Shown: positions 8,641-17,372, counted from the first letter of the stretch. The stretch: 64,000 bases of DNA from Blastococcus mobilis (GCF_900188025.1 NZ_FZNO01000012.1:62001-126000); one strand, 5' to 3'. Notes: a model not told the origin generated them from the sequence alone. Numbers and translations: made by a program.

Positions 8641-9507
8641 TCAGGACGACGGGTCGCGGTCGGGGTAGCGGGCGCGGGCCAGCGCGTACACCCCGAACGC
8701 GCCGAAGCCGACGGCGACCGCGGTGAGCAGCCAGGACCCGGCGGTGACGCCGGCGATCACCGTCATGGCGCCGTCGAGGCCGGTCGCGGTCGAGACGTCG
8801 GCCGAGCGGGCCGCCCGCCACAGCAGGACGCCGACCAGCCCGAAGGCGATGCCCTTGGCGACGTACCCGACCCGGCCGATCCCCTCGATCAGGGGCTCCC
8901 AGCGATCGGGGGCGGCCGGCAGGTCGATGTCGCGCATGAAGCCGCCGGTGAACCCGCGCACCAGCGTATAGAGCCCGACCACGACGACCCCCGCGGCGAC
9001 CGCGGCCACGAGCACCCCGCCGCCGGGGATGTCCAGCGTCTCGTCGGTGAGGTCGCTCAGCCGCTCGTCGGCCTGGTAGCCGGCCCCGACGGCGAACAGC
9101 AGGGCGGTCACCCCGAGGACGGCGTAGACCAGCGCCTTCGCCAGGCACTTGGCGCACACGACCGCGGTGCGGAGGCGGTGCGCCCGGTCCAGCAACCCGT
9201 GCCACCACAGCAGCACCTCGCCGGCCTGCCAGAGCGCGAGGGCGAGCATGCCGAGGCCGATGACCCACAGCAGCACCCGGCCGCCGGGACCGTCGGCCAC
9301 CGTCTGCAGTGCGCCGGTCTGGTCGGCGTCGGCACCGCGCAGCCGCCAGGCCATGCGGACGGCGAGGTAGCCGATCAGCAGGTGCATCGCGCCGTAGGCG
9401 ATCAGCCCCGCGCGGGCCAGGTGGGTGAGGACCGGATGGTCGGTGACGGCTCGGGCCCGACCGACGGCGCCGTGCACGCGGTCGAGCAGTGAACGGGCGG
9501 AGGGCAC
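8641..9507 (-). CDS. DUF1206 integral membrane protein, 288 aa
   Basis: Six or so hydrophobic helices arranged as three repeated pairs, each beginning with a motif like HLARAGLIAYGAMHLLIGYLA or GRVGYVAKGIAFGLVGVLL. This internal threefold repeat is typical of DUF1206 proteins. GTG start at 9507. A second, divergent copy follows upstream on the same strand (9556-10407), so the two arose by tandem duplication. Function unknown. CAKCLAK (about residues 123-129) adds two Cys not shared by its paralogue. Confidence 0.88.
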   Translation of the reverse strand: MPSARSLLDRVHGAVGRARAVTDHPVLTHLARAGLIAYGAMHLLIGYLAVRMAWRLRGADADQTGALQTVADGPGGRVLLWVIGLGMLALALWQAGEVLLWWHGLLDRAHRLRTAVVCAKCLAKALVYAVLGVTALLFAVGAGYQADERLSDLTDETLDIPGGGVLVAAVAAGVVVVGLYTLVRGFTGGFMRDIDLPAAPDRWEPLIEGIGRVGYVAKGIAFGLVGVLLWRAARSADVSTATGLDGAMTVIAGVTAGSWLLTAVAVGFGAFGVYALARARYPDRDPSS

Positions 9508-9555
9508 GGGCTGATCGTGCGGGACGGCTGCCCCCGCGGCGACCGGGGACCCTGC

Positions 9556-10407
9556 CTAGGTGCGCTCGGGGTAGCGGGCCCGCACGAAGCAGTAGGCGCC
9601 GAACGCGGCGATCCCGACGGCGACGAGGGTGAGCAGGAACTGACCGAACGGCAGCCCGAGGATCGTGTGCAGGGCGCCGTCGAGACCGCGTGCCTTGGAC
9701 GGGTCGACCGTGACGGCGGCGTAGGCGAGCAGGCCGCCGACGACCGCGAGGGCGAGGCCCTTGCCGGGGAACCCGACCTGCCCCAGGCGCGTGACCAGCC
9801 GGGTCGCCGACGGCGAGCTGCCGGCGGTGTCGATCTCCTTGAGGAAGCGCTTCGTGACGCCCTTGTAGACGTGGTAGGCGCCGACACCGATGAGGACGAG
9901 CCCGGCGACCCCCACCAGCCACCGTCCGGCCGGCCACCCGAAGACACCGGCCGTGGTCTGTTGCTGCTGCTGGGAGCTCGACTGGCCACCACCGGTGGCG
10001 AAGCGGATGGCCAGGACGGCCAGCGCGGCGTAGATGACCGCCTTGGTGATGGCCTTGCCGGACTTCTTGACGGCTTTCGTGCGGGTCTTGCCCGACGCCG
10101 ACCAGCCGTGCCGCCAGCGCAGCACCTCGGCGGCCTGCCAGACCGCGAGGGCGATCAGCCCGACGGCGATGATCCACAGCAGGGGCTTGCCGACCGGTGA
10201 CTCGGCGACGGTCTGCATCGCGCCGGACTGGTCGGCCGACTCGCCGCTGCCGCCACCCCAGGCCAGTTGCAGGGCCAGCCAGGCCACCAGCAGGTGCACG
10301 ACCCCGTAGGCGATCAGCCCGACGCGGGCGAGGTGCTCGAGGCCGTCGCTCTCCCCGGCCTGGCGGGCGGCGCCCATGGCCGACCCGGCCGCTCCCTGCA
10401 CGCTCAT
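9556..10407 (-). CDS. DUF1206 integral membrane protein, 283 aa
   Basis: Paralogue of the adjacent 8641-9507 product with the same three-unit membrane repeat: HLARVGLIAYGVVHLLVAWL, then KAVIYAALAVLAIR, then QVGFPGKGLALAVVGG. Between repeats one and two it has a hydrophilic insert with five consecutive Gln (QSSSQQQQQTT). ATG at 10407. The 48-bp gap suggests co-transcription with the downstream paralogue. Function of DUF1206 is unknown. Confidence 0.88.
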   Translation of the reverse strand: MSVQGAAGSAMGAARQAGESDGLEHLARVGLIAYGVVHLLVAWLALQLAWGGGSGESADQSGAMQTVAESPVGKPLLWIIAVGLIALAVWQAAEVLRWRHGWSASGKTRTKAVKKSGKAITKAVIYAALAVLAIRFATGGGQSSSQQQQQTTAGVFGWPAGRWLVGVAGLVLIGVGAYHVYKGVTKRFLKEIDTAGSSPSATRLVTRLGQVGFPGKGLALAVVGGLLAYAAVTVDPSKARGLDGALHTILGLPFGQFLLTLVAVGIAAFGAYCFVRARYPERT

Positions 10408-10544
10408 GACCGGCTCCTTCGGTGGCGTGACGACAACGGCTCAGAGTGGCACACGGCACGGTTCCCGCGCCTGCGGAAGCGCATCTCCGCCCAGGTCGGA
10501 GGCGCCGTGCCGGGGCGGGGCTGACGGTGAGGGACACTGGGCTC

Positions 10545-11204
10545 GTGGCGAACGGCGGAACCGGCATCCTGACGACCAGCACCGAGTCGATGGCCCCCGA
10601 GGTCGCCCGGCGCACCTGGCCCCTGTGGGCCGGGCTCGGCGTCGCGATGATCGCCGTCGCCGTCACCGCGGTCCTCTGGGGCCCCGCCGGTGCGCGGCTG
10701 CTGCTGGGGGCGCTGGGCCTCTTCCTCGCCGTCCGCGGAGCCCTGCTCCTGCGCGGCGCGCAGTCGGCCGCGCAGGATTCCGACCTGGCCGCTCGGGCGC
10801 GCGGGCTGGGGGGGACCGCGGTGGCCTGGGGCGCCGGGGCGCTCGTCGTCGCGCTCGTGTTCCCGGCCCTGGCCGCGGCCGTGCTGCTGGTCGCCGTCCC
10901 CGTCCTGCTGCTGGCGGCCGGGGCGGCGCTGACCACCCGCGGTGGCACGGCCCGCCGCGGCGGGCGGGCGCTGCTGGTGTGGGCGGTCCTGACGACCGGG
11001 CTGCTGGTCGCCACCGGCCTGGGGCAGAACTGGGAGCGGGCCGCCGACGTGGCCACGGTGATCGCCGCACTGGCCGTCGCCGTCCTGGCCGTGCCGGTCC
11101 TCGTCGGCGCCGCCGCCCTGCGCACGGTGGCCGCCCGGCCGGTGCCGGCCGTCCGGGCGGGCTGCGGCGGCTGCGCGTGCGGCGCGGGCGGCTGCGGTTC
11201 CTGA
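10545..11204 (+). CDS. Membrane protein with Cys-rich C-terminal tail, 219 aa
   Basis: Four to five hydrophobic helices rich in Ala, Leu and Val (WPLWAGLGVAMIAVAVTAVL and onward) end in a tail reading AGCGGCACGAGGCGS. Four Cys within about 12 residues suggest a metal-binding or redox site just outside the last helix. I chose GTG at 10545 (VANGGTGIL); the frame is open upstream but not protein-like, and ATG at 10590 is an alternative. Family not recognised. It is divergent from the DUF1206 pair. Confidence 0.72.
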   Translation: MANGGTGILTTSTESMAPEVARRTWPLWAGLGVAMIAVAVTAVLWGPAGARLLLGALGLFLAVRGALLLRGAQSAAQDSDLAARARGLGGTAVAWGAGALVVALVFPALAAAVLLVAVPVLLLAAGAALTTRGGTARRGGRALLVWAVLTTGLLVATGLGQNWERAADVATVIAALAVAVLAVPVLVGAAALRTVAARPVPAVRAGCGGCACGAGGCGS

Positions 11205-11255
11205 TCCGACCCGGTCCCGGCGGTTCCGGACCGCAGCACGGGTAATGCTCCGGGC

Positions 11256-12875
11256 GTGAGTGGTCACGTCTTCGTCGTCGGCGCGGACCTGACGCGGCTG
11301 TCGTGCGACGACGTCCTGGTTCCGACCGACCGGACGCTGCGGGTGGCGCCGGGCTGGTGCCCGCTGCTGCCGTCCGGGGTCGTCACCGGGCACGTCGCGG
11401 ACGGAGCCTGCGTCGGGCTGGAGTGGTCCGGGGACGAGCGGGTGCTCGAGGTGCCCGGGGACGGTGACCGGCGGGTGTGGCTCGTCGACACCGTCGCCGA
11501 CAGCGGCCCCGATGGCCACGGGAGCCTGCCCTGGCTGCTGGACGGGGCCCGGCAGGCGCTGGCGGCCGTCGCGCGGCGGGACGTGCCGCGTCCCGCGCAC
11601 GGCCGGGCCCGCCGGCTGGTCGGACTGCCGGCCCTGGGCACCGGCTGGGGTGGCGCGGCCGGGCAGCGTGGCGCCCTCCTCCAGCAGCTGCTGCCGGTGC
11701 TCCGCGAGGCAGCGGCAGAGCACGGGTTCGACGTCGCGCTGGTGCTGCGCGGAACCAGTGACCTCGCCGCCGCGCAGCGGGTGCGCCGCGGCGAGGACAC
11801 GGGATGGGACCTGCCCGACGACCTCCGGGTGCTGGCCGAGCAACTCGGCGAGAAGGCCCGCCGCGGGCAACTGGCGGTCTTCTTCGGCGCCGGGGTGAGC
11901 GCGGCGGCTGGGCTGCCCACCTGGGAGCAGCTGGTCGACGAGCTGGCCGAGGCCTCGGGGCTGGCCGGTGAGCTCCGCGACGGGCTGTCCCGGCTGCCCC
12001 CGCAGGACTCCGCGGCGCTGCTCGCCCGAGAGCTGGGCCGCGAACGGCTGGAGGCGTTCGTCAAGGAGCGGTTCGGCCCCGGTTCCTACGCGCTGGCGCA
12101 CGCGCTGATCGCCGACCTGCCGGTCCAGGAGTTCGTGACGACCAACTACGACCCGCTGGTGGAGCAGGCTGCCGCCGACATCGGCCGGCGGGTGCGGGTG
12201 CTCCCGTTCGAGGAGGCCGCCCCCGGTTCGCCGTGGCTGCTGAAGCTGCACGGGGACGCGGCGCATCCCGACAGCGTCGTCCTGACCCGTGAGGAGTACC
12301 TGCAGTTCGGCGACACCCGGGCGGCGCTGGCCGGGGTTCTGCACTCGCTGCTGCTGACCCGGCACGTGCTGTTCGTGGGCACCTCGATGCTCGACGACGA
12401 CCTCATCCGGATCGCCCACCAGGTGCGCAGCGCCCTCCAGCTGCAGGGCTCCGCGTCGGGACGGCGCAACGGCACGGTGCTCGCCCTGCGCGAGGACGGG
12501 GCCCGCGCGCGCCTGTGGGAGCGGGACGTGGAGACCGTCGCGATGGGTGGGGCGGACAGCTCGTCCGCCGAGGCGGCCCGGCGGCTCGAGGTCCTGCTCG
12601 ACCTGATCGGGTGCCTGTCGACGCCGCCGACCGGCTATCTCCTCGACCCGGCCTACCGCGGTCTCCTCGACGAGGAGGAGTGCGACCTGGCCGACGCACT
12701 GCAGCAGACGGCCACGGCGGTGCAGTCGGACTCGCGGTCCACCGCGGCGCAGGAAGTCGTGGCGCTGCTGCGCCGGCTGGGGCACGGCGGGTCGGCAGCG
12801 GACGGCGACGACCGGCCGCCGGACGGGGGCACCGCCGGGCCCGACGACCGCGTGCAGGAACAGCGCCCCGGATGA
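11256..12875 (+). CDS. SIR2-family protein with macro-like N-terminal region, 539 aa
   Basis: Residues about 205-400 form a SIR2-like NAD-binding fold: FFGAGVSAAAGLPTW (NAD loop), TTNYD (equivalent to the sirtuin NAD-contact motif), KLHGD with the expected catalytic His, and FVGTSMLDDD. In prokaryotic defence proteins such domains hydrolyse NAD upon infection. The N-terminal 200 residues (VFVVGADLTRLSCDDVLVPTD and LPALGTGWGG) resemble macro-domain ADP-ribose-binding proteins; this is weaker. The C-terminal 130 residues are charged. GTG start at 11256. The stop overlaps the next gene's ATG (ATGA), so the two are translationally coupled. Defence function is an inference from the domain family. 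Confidence 0.85.
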   Translation: MSGHVFVVGADLTRLSCDDVLVPTDRTLRVAPGWCPLLPSGVVTGHVADGACVGLEWSGDERVLEVPGDGDRRVWLVDTVADSGPDGHGSLPWLLDGARQALAAVARRDVPRPAHGRARRLVGLPALGTGWGGAAGQRGALLQQLLPVLREAAAEHGFDVALVLRGTSDLAAAQRVRRGEDTGWDLPDDLRVLAEQLGEKARRGQLAVFFGAGVSAAAGLPTWEQLVDELAEASGLAGELRDGLSRLPPQDSAALLARELGRERLEAFVKERFGPGSYALAHALIADLPVQEFVTTNYDPLVEQAAADIGRRVRVLPFEEAAPGSPWLLKLHGDAAHPDSVVLTREEYLQFGDTRAALAGVLHSLLLTRHVLFVGTSMLDDDLIRIAHQVRSALQLQGSASGRRNGTVLALREDGARARLWERDVETVAMGGADSSSAEAARRLEVLLDLIGCLSTPPTGYLLDPAYRGLLDEEECDLADALQQTATAVQSDSRSTAAQEVVALLRRLGHGGSAADGDDRPPDGGTAGPDDRVQEQRPG

Positions 12876-13396
12876 GGGCGGTGCGTCGTCCCTGGACCCG
12901 GCTGGCCAGTGCCGCCCTGGCCGGGCACGTGTTCTTCGAGCTGGGCGCCGGCGTCGGGATGCCGTTCGCCTCCGTGCTGGGGCCGGTCCCCGCGGCTGCC
13001 TTCTGGGCTGCGGCGACGGGAGCGGTGCAGCAGGCCGCGGGATCCCCGTCGCGGGACACCACCCTGGCCCTGGTCAACGGCGCCGGCCTGGCCGCCGTCG
13101 TGGGGCACCTGGCCGGGTGGCCGCGGCGGCGCACCCGGGTGGGGCTGCCGTGGCTGATTGACTGCGAGGGGCTCGGGCCTGAGCTCATGCGCTGGTACAA
13201 CCCGATCATCTACGCCGGGGGCGTGGCCTCGGCTGTCGCGCTGCTGAGGGAGAACCGGGCGGCTCCGCGGTGGGCCGGTCTCGCCCCGCTGCTCCTGGTC
13301 CCGGCGCTGGTACGGGTCCAGCACGTCGAGCACGAGCGGCTGCGGCGGCTGGCGCTCCGGCGTCCGGGCTGGTGGAACCGGCGGCTCGCCCTCTGA
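12872..13396 (+). CDS. Membrane protein coupled to the SIR2 gene, 174 aa
   Basis: Function not recognised. Three to four hydrophobic segments (GHVFFELGAGVGMPFASVLG, AAFWAAATGAV, GLAAVVGHLAGW, WAGLAPLLLVPALV) end in a basic tail (RLRRLALRRPGWWNRRLAL). ATG at 12872 overlaps the upstream TGA by four bases. The tight coupling suggests a joint role with the SIR2 protein, such as membrane anchoring or sensing, but a chance operon neighbour cannot be excluded. Confidence 0.78.
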   Translation: MRAVRRPWTRLASAALAGHVFFELGAGVGMPFASVLGPVPAAAFWAAATGAVQQAAGSPSRDTTLALVNGAGLAAVVGHLAGWPRRRTRVGLPWLIDCEGLGPELMRWYNPIIYAGGVASAVALLRENRAAPRWAGLAPLLLVPALVRVQHVEHERLRRLALRRPGWWNRRLAL

Positions 13397-13399
13397 TGT

Positions 13400-13414
13400 C
13401 GCCTCGCCGAGGCG
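13400..13414. terminator. Short hairpin between convergent genes
   Basis: CGCCTCG and CGAGGCG form a 7-bp inverted repeat separated by a single base, between the SIR2-operon end and the convergent helD end. It could serve both strands. Confidence 0.45.
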
Positions 13415-13430
13415 GCGTGCGCGGCCGAAG

Positions 13431-15743
13431 CTAGCTGCGCGCCTCCAGCCCGGAGAGTGCGGCGGGCAGGTCCCCGGGATGGACGACGCCGAGCCGCTGC
13501 GTCGCCCGGGTGAGTGCCACGTAGAGGTCGTTGTGCCCCCGGACTCCCTCCTCGACGATCCCGGACGGGTCGGCCACGAGGACCGAGTCGAACTCCAGCC
13601 CCTTCACTGCCTCCGGGGGAAGGACGACGGGCCCCGTGGTCAGGTCGCCATCCGTGGCGGCCCCGGGCAGTCGGGCACGAACGGCATCGGCGATGGCGTC
13701 CAGCCGGCGACGGGGGACGACGACGGCAAGCGTGCCGTCCTCCTTGTCGAACTCCGCGGCCGCCTCGGCGACGACGCCGGCGAGGTCGGCCTCGGGCGCC
13801 CGCTGCGACCAGGGCCGCTCGCCGGTGGAGCGCACCGCCTGGGCCGCCGTCCCGCCGGAGCCGCTGCGGGCCAGCACCTCGTCGGCCACCGCCATGATCT
13901 CGGCCGGCGTGCGGTAGTTGACGGTGAGCTCCTCCAGCCGCCAGTGCCGGCCGACGTGCGGGGTCAGCACCTCTGCCCAGCTGGAGGCCCCCGCTGCCGA
14001 GCTGGTCTGGGCGACGTCGCCGACAACGGTCATCGACCGCGTCGGGCACCGCCGCAGGAGCAGCCGCCACGCCATCGCGGAGAGCTCCTGCGCCTCGTCG
14101 ACGATCACGTGCCCGTAGGTCCAGGTGCGGTCGGCGGCGGCCCGCTCGGCGGTGCTGCGGGTGTCGGCGGCCTGCTGGCGCTCGGCCAGGCTCTCGGCGT
14201 CGAGCAGGTCGCCGGCGCTGAGCTCCTCCGACTCCTCCGCGGTCTCGCTGTCCTGGGAACGGGAGCCGTGCAGGAGGTCCAGGGTCTCCTGGGCGTGCCG
14301 CAGCCGACGCTGCTCCTCCCGGCGGGTGGCCGAGCGCTGCGCCGAGTCGTCGACGCCGAGCAGCTCGTCGGCCTCGTCGAGCAGCGGGACGTCGGCGGGC
14401 GTCCACGGCGACGACGGCGGCCGGCGCAGCAGCGCCCGGTCCGCGTCGCTCCAGCCCGGGGAGGCCGTGGCCAGCTGCTCCGGCGAGGCGAGGAGGTCGG
14501 CGAGCAGCCGTTCGGCGGTGAGCCGGGGCCACAGCCGGTCGACCAGCCGGTGGACGGCGGGCTCGGCGGCCACCTCGCGGCGCAGCGCGGCGACGTCGTC
14601 CCGGCCGAGGAGGTTCGCCTCGCCGAGCACGTTCTCGCCGAGCTTGTCGGCGTACTTGCGGGCCACCAGGTCGATCACCGCGCGGGCCGCGGCGGGGCGC
14701 GCCTCGTTGTGCAGCCGCGAGGCGCTGCGGGCGCGGGAGCGGATGCGGGCGGCGTCGGCCTTGGTGAAGCGCAGCCGGGTGCCGTCGATGTCCAGCTCGA
14801 CCGGCCGGTCGAGGACGGCCTGCCGGTTGCGGACGGCGGCCGCGACGACGTCGGCCATCGCCAGCCGGCCCTTCACCTCCGCCACCTCCGGTCGCTCGGA
14901 GGCCCGCGCCTGCAGGCCCGGGCGCAGTCCGCCGAGGTCGGCCAGCACCACGCCGGTCTCGCCGAGGGAGGGGAGGACGTCGGCGATGTAGCGCAGGAAG
15001 GTGGGGGTCGGGCCGACGACCAGCAGTCCGCTCCGGGCCAGTCGCTCGCGGTGGGTGTAGAGCAGGTAGGCGGCGCGGTGCAGCGCGACGGCGGTCTTCC
15101 CGGTGCCGGGACCACCCTGGACGACGACCACCCCGCGGGAATCGGCCCGGATGATCCGGTCCTGCTCGGCCTGGATGGTGCGGACGATGTCGGTCATGCG
15201 GCCGGTTCGCGTGGCGTTCAGTGCCGCCAGCAGGACCGACTCGCCGGCCAGGCCCGACCGCTCGGCCACGTCCGGATCGTCGAGGTCGAGGGTCTCGTCG
15301 GCGATCGAGACGACCGTCCGCCCGCGGGTGCGGATGTGCCGCCGGCGTCGCACGCCGAGGTCGTGCAGGGGAGTGGCCGTGTAGAAGGGCTGCGCGGCGG
15401 GAGCACGCCAGTCGACCAGCAGCGGCTCCTCGTCGCCGTCCTCCGACGACAGCCCGATCCGGCCGATGTAGCGCGGCACGTCGGCGTCGTGGCGGTCGAG
15501 CCGGCCGAAGCACAGGCCGCTCTCCGCGGCGTCCAGGGCAACGATCCGCTGGGTGTGCAGCTCGACCTGTGCCTCGCGCTCACCGATGGCCTGCGGGTTG
15601 TGCGGGACGAGGGCGAGCTGCTCCTCGAGCCGCCGCACGGTGCGCGCCCGGAGATCGTCCAGTCGCGTGTAGAGGCCGCCCACGTAGCGCTGTTCCACCG
15701 CCAGATCGGCCGCAGGGGCGACCTCGGGCCGAACCGTCGACAA
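13431..15743 (-). CDS. helD: HelD-family RNA polymerase-recycling helicase, 770 aa
   Basis: UvrD/Rep-type superfamily 1 ATPase of the HelD group, which binds stalled RNA polymerase and releases it from DNA; some actinobacterial members protect against rifamycins. Features: N-terminal coiled-coil arm with paired helices (about 1-70), Walker A GGPGTGKT (about 209-216), motif II VIVDEAQEL (about 545-553), VVGDVAQ motif III, NYRTP motif IV region, and KGLEFDSV and YVALTRA motifs V and VI. TTG start at 15743 with AGGAAGAG six bases upstream. The long acidic segment SQDSETAEESEELSAGDLLD interrupts the 1A/1B region as expected for the family. Whether it confers rifamycin tolerance cannot be told. 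Confidence 0.9.
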   Translation of the reverse strand: MSTVRPEVAPAADLAVEQRYVGGLYTRLDDLRARTVRRLEEQLALVPHNPQAIGEREAQVELHTQRIVALDAAESGLCFGRLDRHDADVPRYIGRIGLSSEDGDEEPLLVDWRAPAAQPFYTATPLHDLGVRRRRHIRTRGRTVVSIADETLDLDDPDVAERSGLAGESVLLAALNATRTGRMTDIVRTIQAEQDRIIRADSRGVVVVQGGPGTGKTAVALHRAAYLLYTHRERLARSGLLVVGPTPTFLRYIADVLPSLGETGVVLADLGGLRPGLQARASERPEVAEVKGRLAMADVVAAAVRNRQAVLDRPVELDIDGTRLRFTKADAARIRSRARSASRLHNEARPAAARAVIDLVARKYADKLGENVLGEANLLGRDDVAALRREVAAEPAVHRLVDRLWPRLTAERLLADLLASPEQLATASPGWSDADRALLRRPPSSPWTPADVPLLDEADELLGVDDSAQRSATRREEQRRLRHAQETLDLLHGSRSQDSETAEESEELSAGDLLDAESLAERQQAADTRSTAERAAADRTWTYGHVIVDEAQELSAMAWRLLLRRCPTRSMTVVGDVAQTSSAAGASSWAEVLTPHVGRHWRLEELTVNYRTPAEIMAVADEVLARSGSGGTAAQAVRSTGERPWSQRAPEADLAGVVAEAAAEFDKEDGTLAVVVPRRRLDAIADAVRARLPGAATDGDLTTGPVVLPPEAVKGLEFDSVLVADPSGIVEEGVRGHNDLYVALTRATQRLGVVHPGDLPAALSGLEARS

Positions 15744-15775
15744 GCTTTTCTCTTCCTGCTGGAATGGTTGTAGAT

Positions 15776-15804
15776 CAATTCATCGCCGCAATTCACGGCA
15801 ATTC
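15776..15804. promoter_or_regulatory. Three CAATTC repeats upstream of helD
   Basis: CAATTC occurs at 15776-15781, 15789-15794 and 15799-15804, in a short AT-rich patch unlike its surroundings and 32-61 bp upstream of the helD TTG. Spacing of 13 and 10 bp would place the last two on the same DNA face. I infer a promoter or regulator site; no known operator was matched. Confidence 0.4.
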
Positions 15805-15890
15805 TCTATTGTGCCACGCGCGGGCGCCGTCGCGTTACGTTCCCGCGCTTGGGTCCCCGCAGGGGTGCGGGTGCGCTGTTCGCGCTGACG

Positions 15891-16163
15891 ATGCCGGGAC
15901 TGATGATCCTCCTGGTCGTCCTGGCGGCGCTCGAGCATGCCCGGTCGCGCCTGGGCCGCCGCAGCCGGCTGCACGGTCGTGAGCGGCACGCCCTGTCCGC
16001 CCGTGGCATGGACGTCTTCTCCGCGGCGCTGATCCCGGGCAAGGCCGTGGACCTCGAGGAGCAGCGGGTTCGGGAGATGTGCCGGGACGACGTCGAGGAC
16101 GGCGCCCCGCCCGGGACGCGGATCGACCTCGACAGCGGGGTGGCCTACCTCGATCCGAGGTAG
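15891..16163 (+). CDS. DUF6191-like small membrane-anchored protein, 90 aa
   Basis: One N-terminal hydrophobic helix (MPGLMILLVVLAALEH) followed by a soluble part with the conserved actinobacterial pattern FSAALIPGKAVDLEEQRV then DDVEDGAPPGTRIDLDSG. This matches what I know of DUF6191. I chose the ATG at 15891; the frame opens at a TTG at 15849. The last 19 bp overlap the end of a convergent hydrolase remnant. Function unknown. Confidence 0.7.
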   Translation: MPGLMILLVVLAALEHARSRLGRRSRLHGRERHALSARGMDVFSAALIPGKAVDLEEQRVREMCRDDVEDGAPPGTRIDLDSGVAYLDPR

Positions 16164-16426
16164 CTCTCCAGCCGGTCGGCGAGCTCGGCCGGGCGACTCA
16201 GCGCCAGGCAGTGCCCGCCGGGCACCGCGTCGACGTCCAGGCCCAGCCGAACCGCTGCGATCTTCCGCTGGAATTCGAGCGGGAACAGCCGGTCCTCGCG
16301 GCCGGCCACCACCCGGGTGGGAACGGCGGGCCAGCGATCGAGCGGCCACGGTTCCTCGAACGGCCGGCCGGTGGGCCGGAACTCATCGGTCCCCTGACCG
16401 CAATCGTGGCGACACGTTCTCGTCAC
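16145..16426 (-). pseudogene. C-terminal fragment of an alpha/beta hydrolase
   Basis: The readable part, PFEEPWPLDRWP then TRVVAGREDRLFP then VPGGHCLALSRP, matches the last third of an alpha/beta hydrolase with its catalytic Asp (GRED) and His (GGH). The nucleophile Ser and the core strands are absent, and the first 20 residues of the open frame look unrelated. The missing part is replaced by the promoter region of the zinc-ribbon gene, so this is a truncated remnant. Its 3' end overlaps the end of the DUF6191 gene. Confidence 0.75.
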
Positions 16427-16498
16427 GGCCGCTGCCTACCGTCGTCGACGGGCCTCGGCACGAGGGCTGGGGTGAGTCCCACGGAGGGGGAGTCGACC

Positions 16499-16603
16499 AT
16501 GAGCACGACCACCGAACGGACGACCTGGATCTGCGACAACTGCCAGGGCGTGACGGCTTCGGCCCGCAAGCGCTGTCGCGACTGCGGGACGTCCCGTTAC
16601 TGA
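16499..16603 (+). CDS. 34-residue zinc-ribbon microprotein
   Basis: A very short protein with WICDNC and RCRDCG, so two CxxC pairs separated by 11 residues with a leading Trp. The W-x-C-x2-C-x(n)-C-x2-C pattern is that of RanBP2-type zinc fingers. ATG at 16499 is preceded by ACGGAGGGGG, a strong ribosome site, which supports translation. It stands alone between a hydrolase remnant and a convergent hemerythrin-like gene. Such fingers bind RNA or ubiquitin in other organisms; here the ligand is unknown. Confidence 0.7.
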   Translation: MSTTTERTTWICDNCQGVTASARKRCRDCGTSRY

Positions 16604-16622
16604 GTCGCCCGTGGGTCCCGCC

Positions 16623-17372
16623 TCAGGCGGCCGGTGGAGCACCGCGCAGGCGGACCACCGCAGCCCGGTAGCGCCGGGCGCCGTACACCCGCCACGCCGT
16701 GCGGACCGACCATGGCAGGCCCTCCAGCAGGCGGACCCGATCGCCGGCGCAGGAGTCCTCCAGCGCCAGCCCCAGCACGAACAGCTGCTCGGGACCGGAC
16801 AGCCGGCAGTGCGACGACGCCGCGATGGCGGCCCAGTCAGCCGCTGCCAGGTGCTCCCCGAGCAGCGGCAGCAGCGTGCGCTCCTCCTCGGCGGTCTGGA
16901 CCTCGACCGCCTCGGCCAGGGCCCGGCAGGCTGACGCGAAAGCGTCCCGGGCGGGGACGGTGCCGGCGACCTGCCACTGCCGAGCAGCGGTGACGACGTC
17001 ACGCAGCATGTGGTCGACCCGCGCGCAGCGGGCCGTCCAGGCCTCCACCGCGTTCCGGGCGGCGGGGACGGCGCGCAGCAGCGCCGGCCACACCGCCTCC
17101 CGCTCCACGGTGTGGTGGTGCAGGAGGACACGGCTGATCAGCTCGGCGTGCCCAGCCAGGGCTGCGCTGCGCTCCTCCTCGTCGGCCGGCGCCCAGCTGC
17201 CGAGGTCGGCGAGCAGGCCGAGCTCACGCCGCACCAGCTGGTGCAGCACCCGCTGGTAGGCGACGGCTCGGCAGGCGGTCGAGGCAGGGCCTGCGGGGAG
17301 CGGGACGGTGTCGTCGGCGGCGGCGCGGGGAGCGGGGATCAGGCTCGTCGGACGGACCGCGGTGGCGGTCAT
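16623..17372 (-). CDS. Hemerythrin-like HHE-domain protein, 249 aa
   Basis: Four-helix-bundle protein of the hemerythrin HHE group, expected to bind a di-iron site. Potential ligands include H in GHAELIS, HHHTVERE, and a downstream EVQTAEEERTLLPLL segment; EEERTLLP is typical for the second half of the bundle. ATG at 17372 after GAGGTG; the frame extends upstream to 17570 but without homology. The gene is divergent from rsbQ, with 226 bp between them. In actinobacteria such proteins often belong to stress regulons, but no sigma-B-type promoter could be confirmed here. Confidence 0.8.
   Translation of the reverse strand: MTATAVRPTSLIPAPRAAADDTVPLPAGPASTACRAVAYQRVLHQLVRRELGLLADLGSWAPADEEERSAALAGHAELISRVLLHHHTVEREAVWPALLRAVPAARNAVEAWTARCARVDHMLRDVVTAARQWQVAGTVPARDAFASACRALAEAVEVQTAEEERTLLPLLGEHLAAADWAAIAASSHCRLSGPEQLFVLGLALEDSCAGDRVRLLEGLPWSVRTAWRVYGARRYRAAVVRLRGAPPAA

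Noticed and set aside
13479-15773. 764-residue plus-strand ORF opposite helD
   Set aside because: Antisense shadow of helD; composition lacks domain motifs, and helD has clear helicase motifs.
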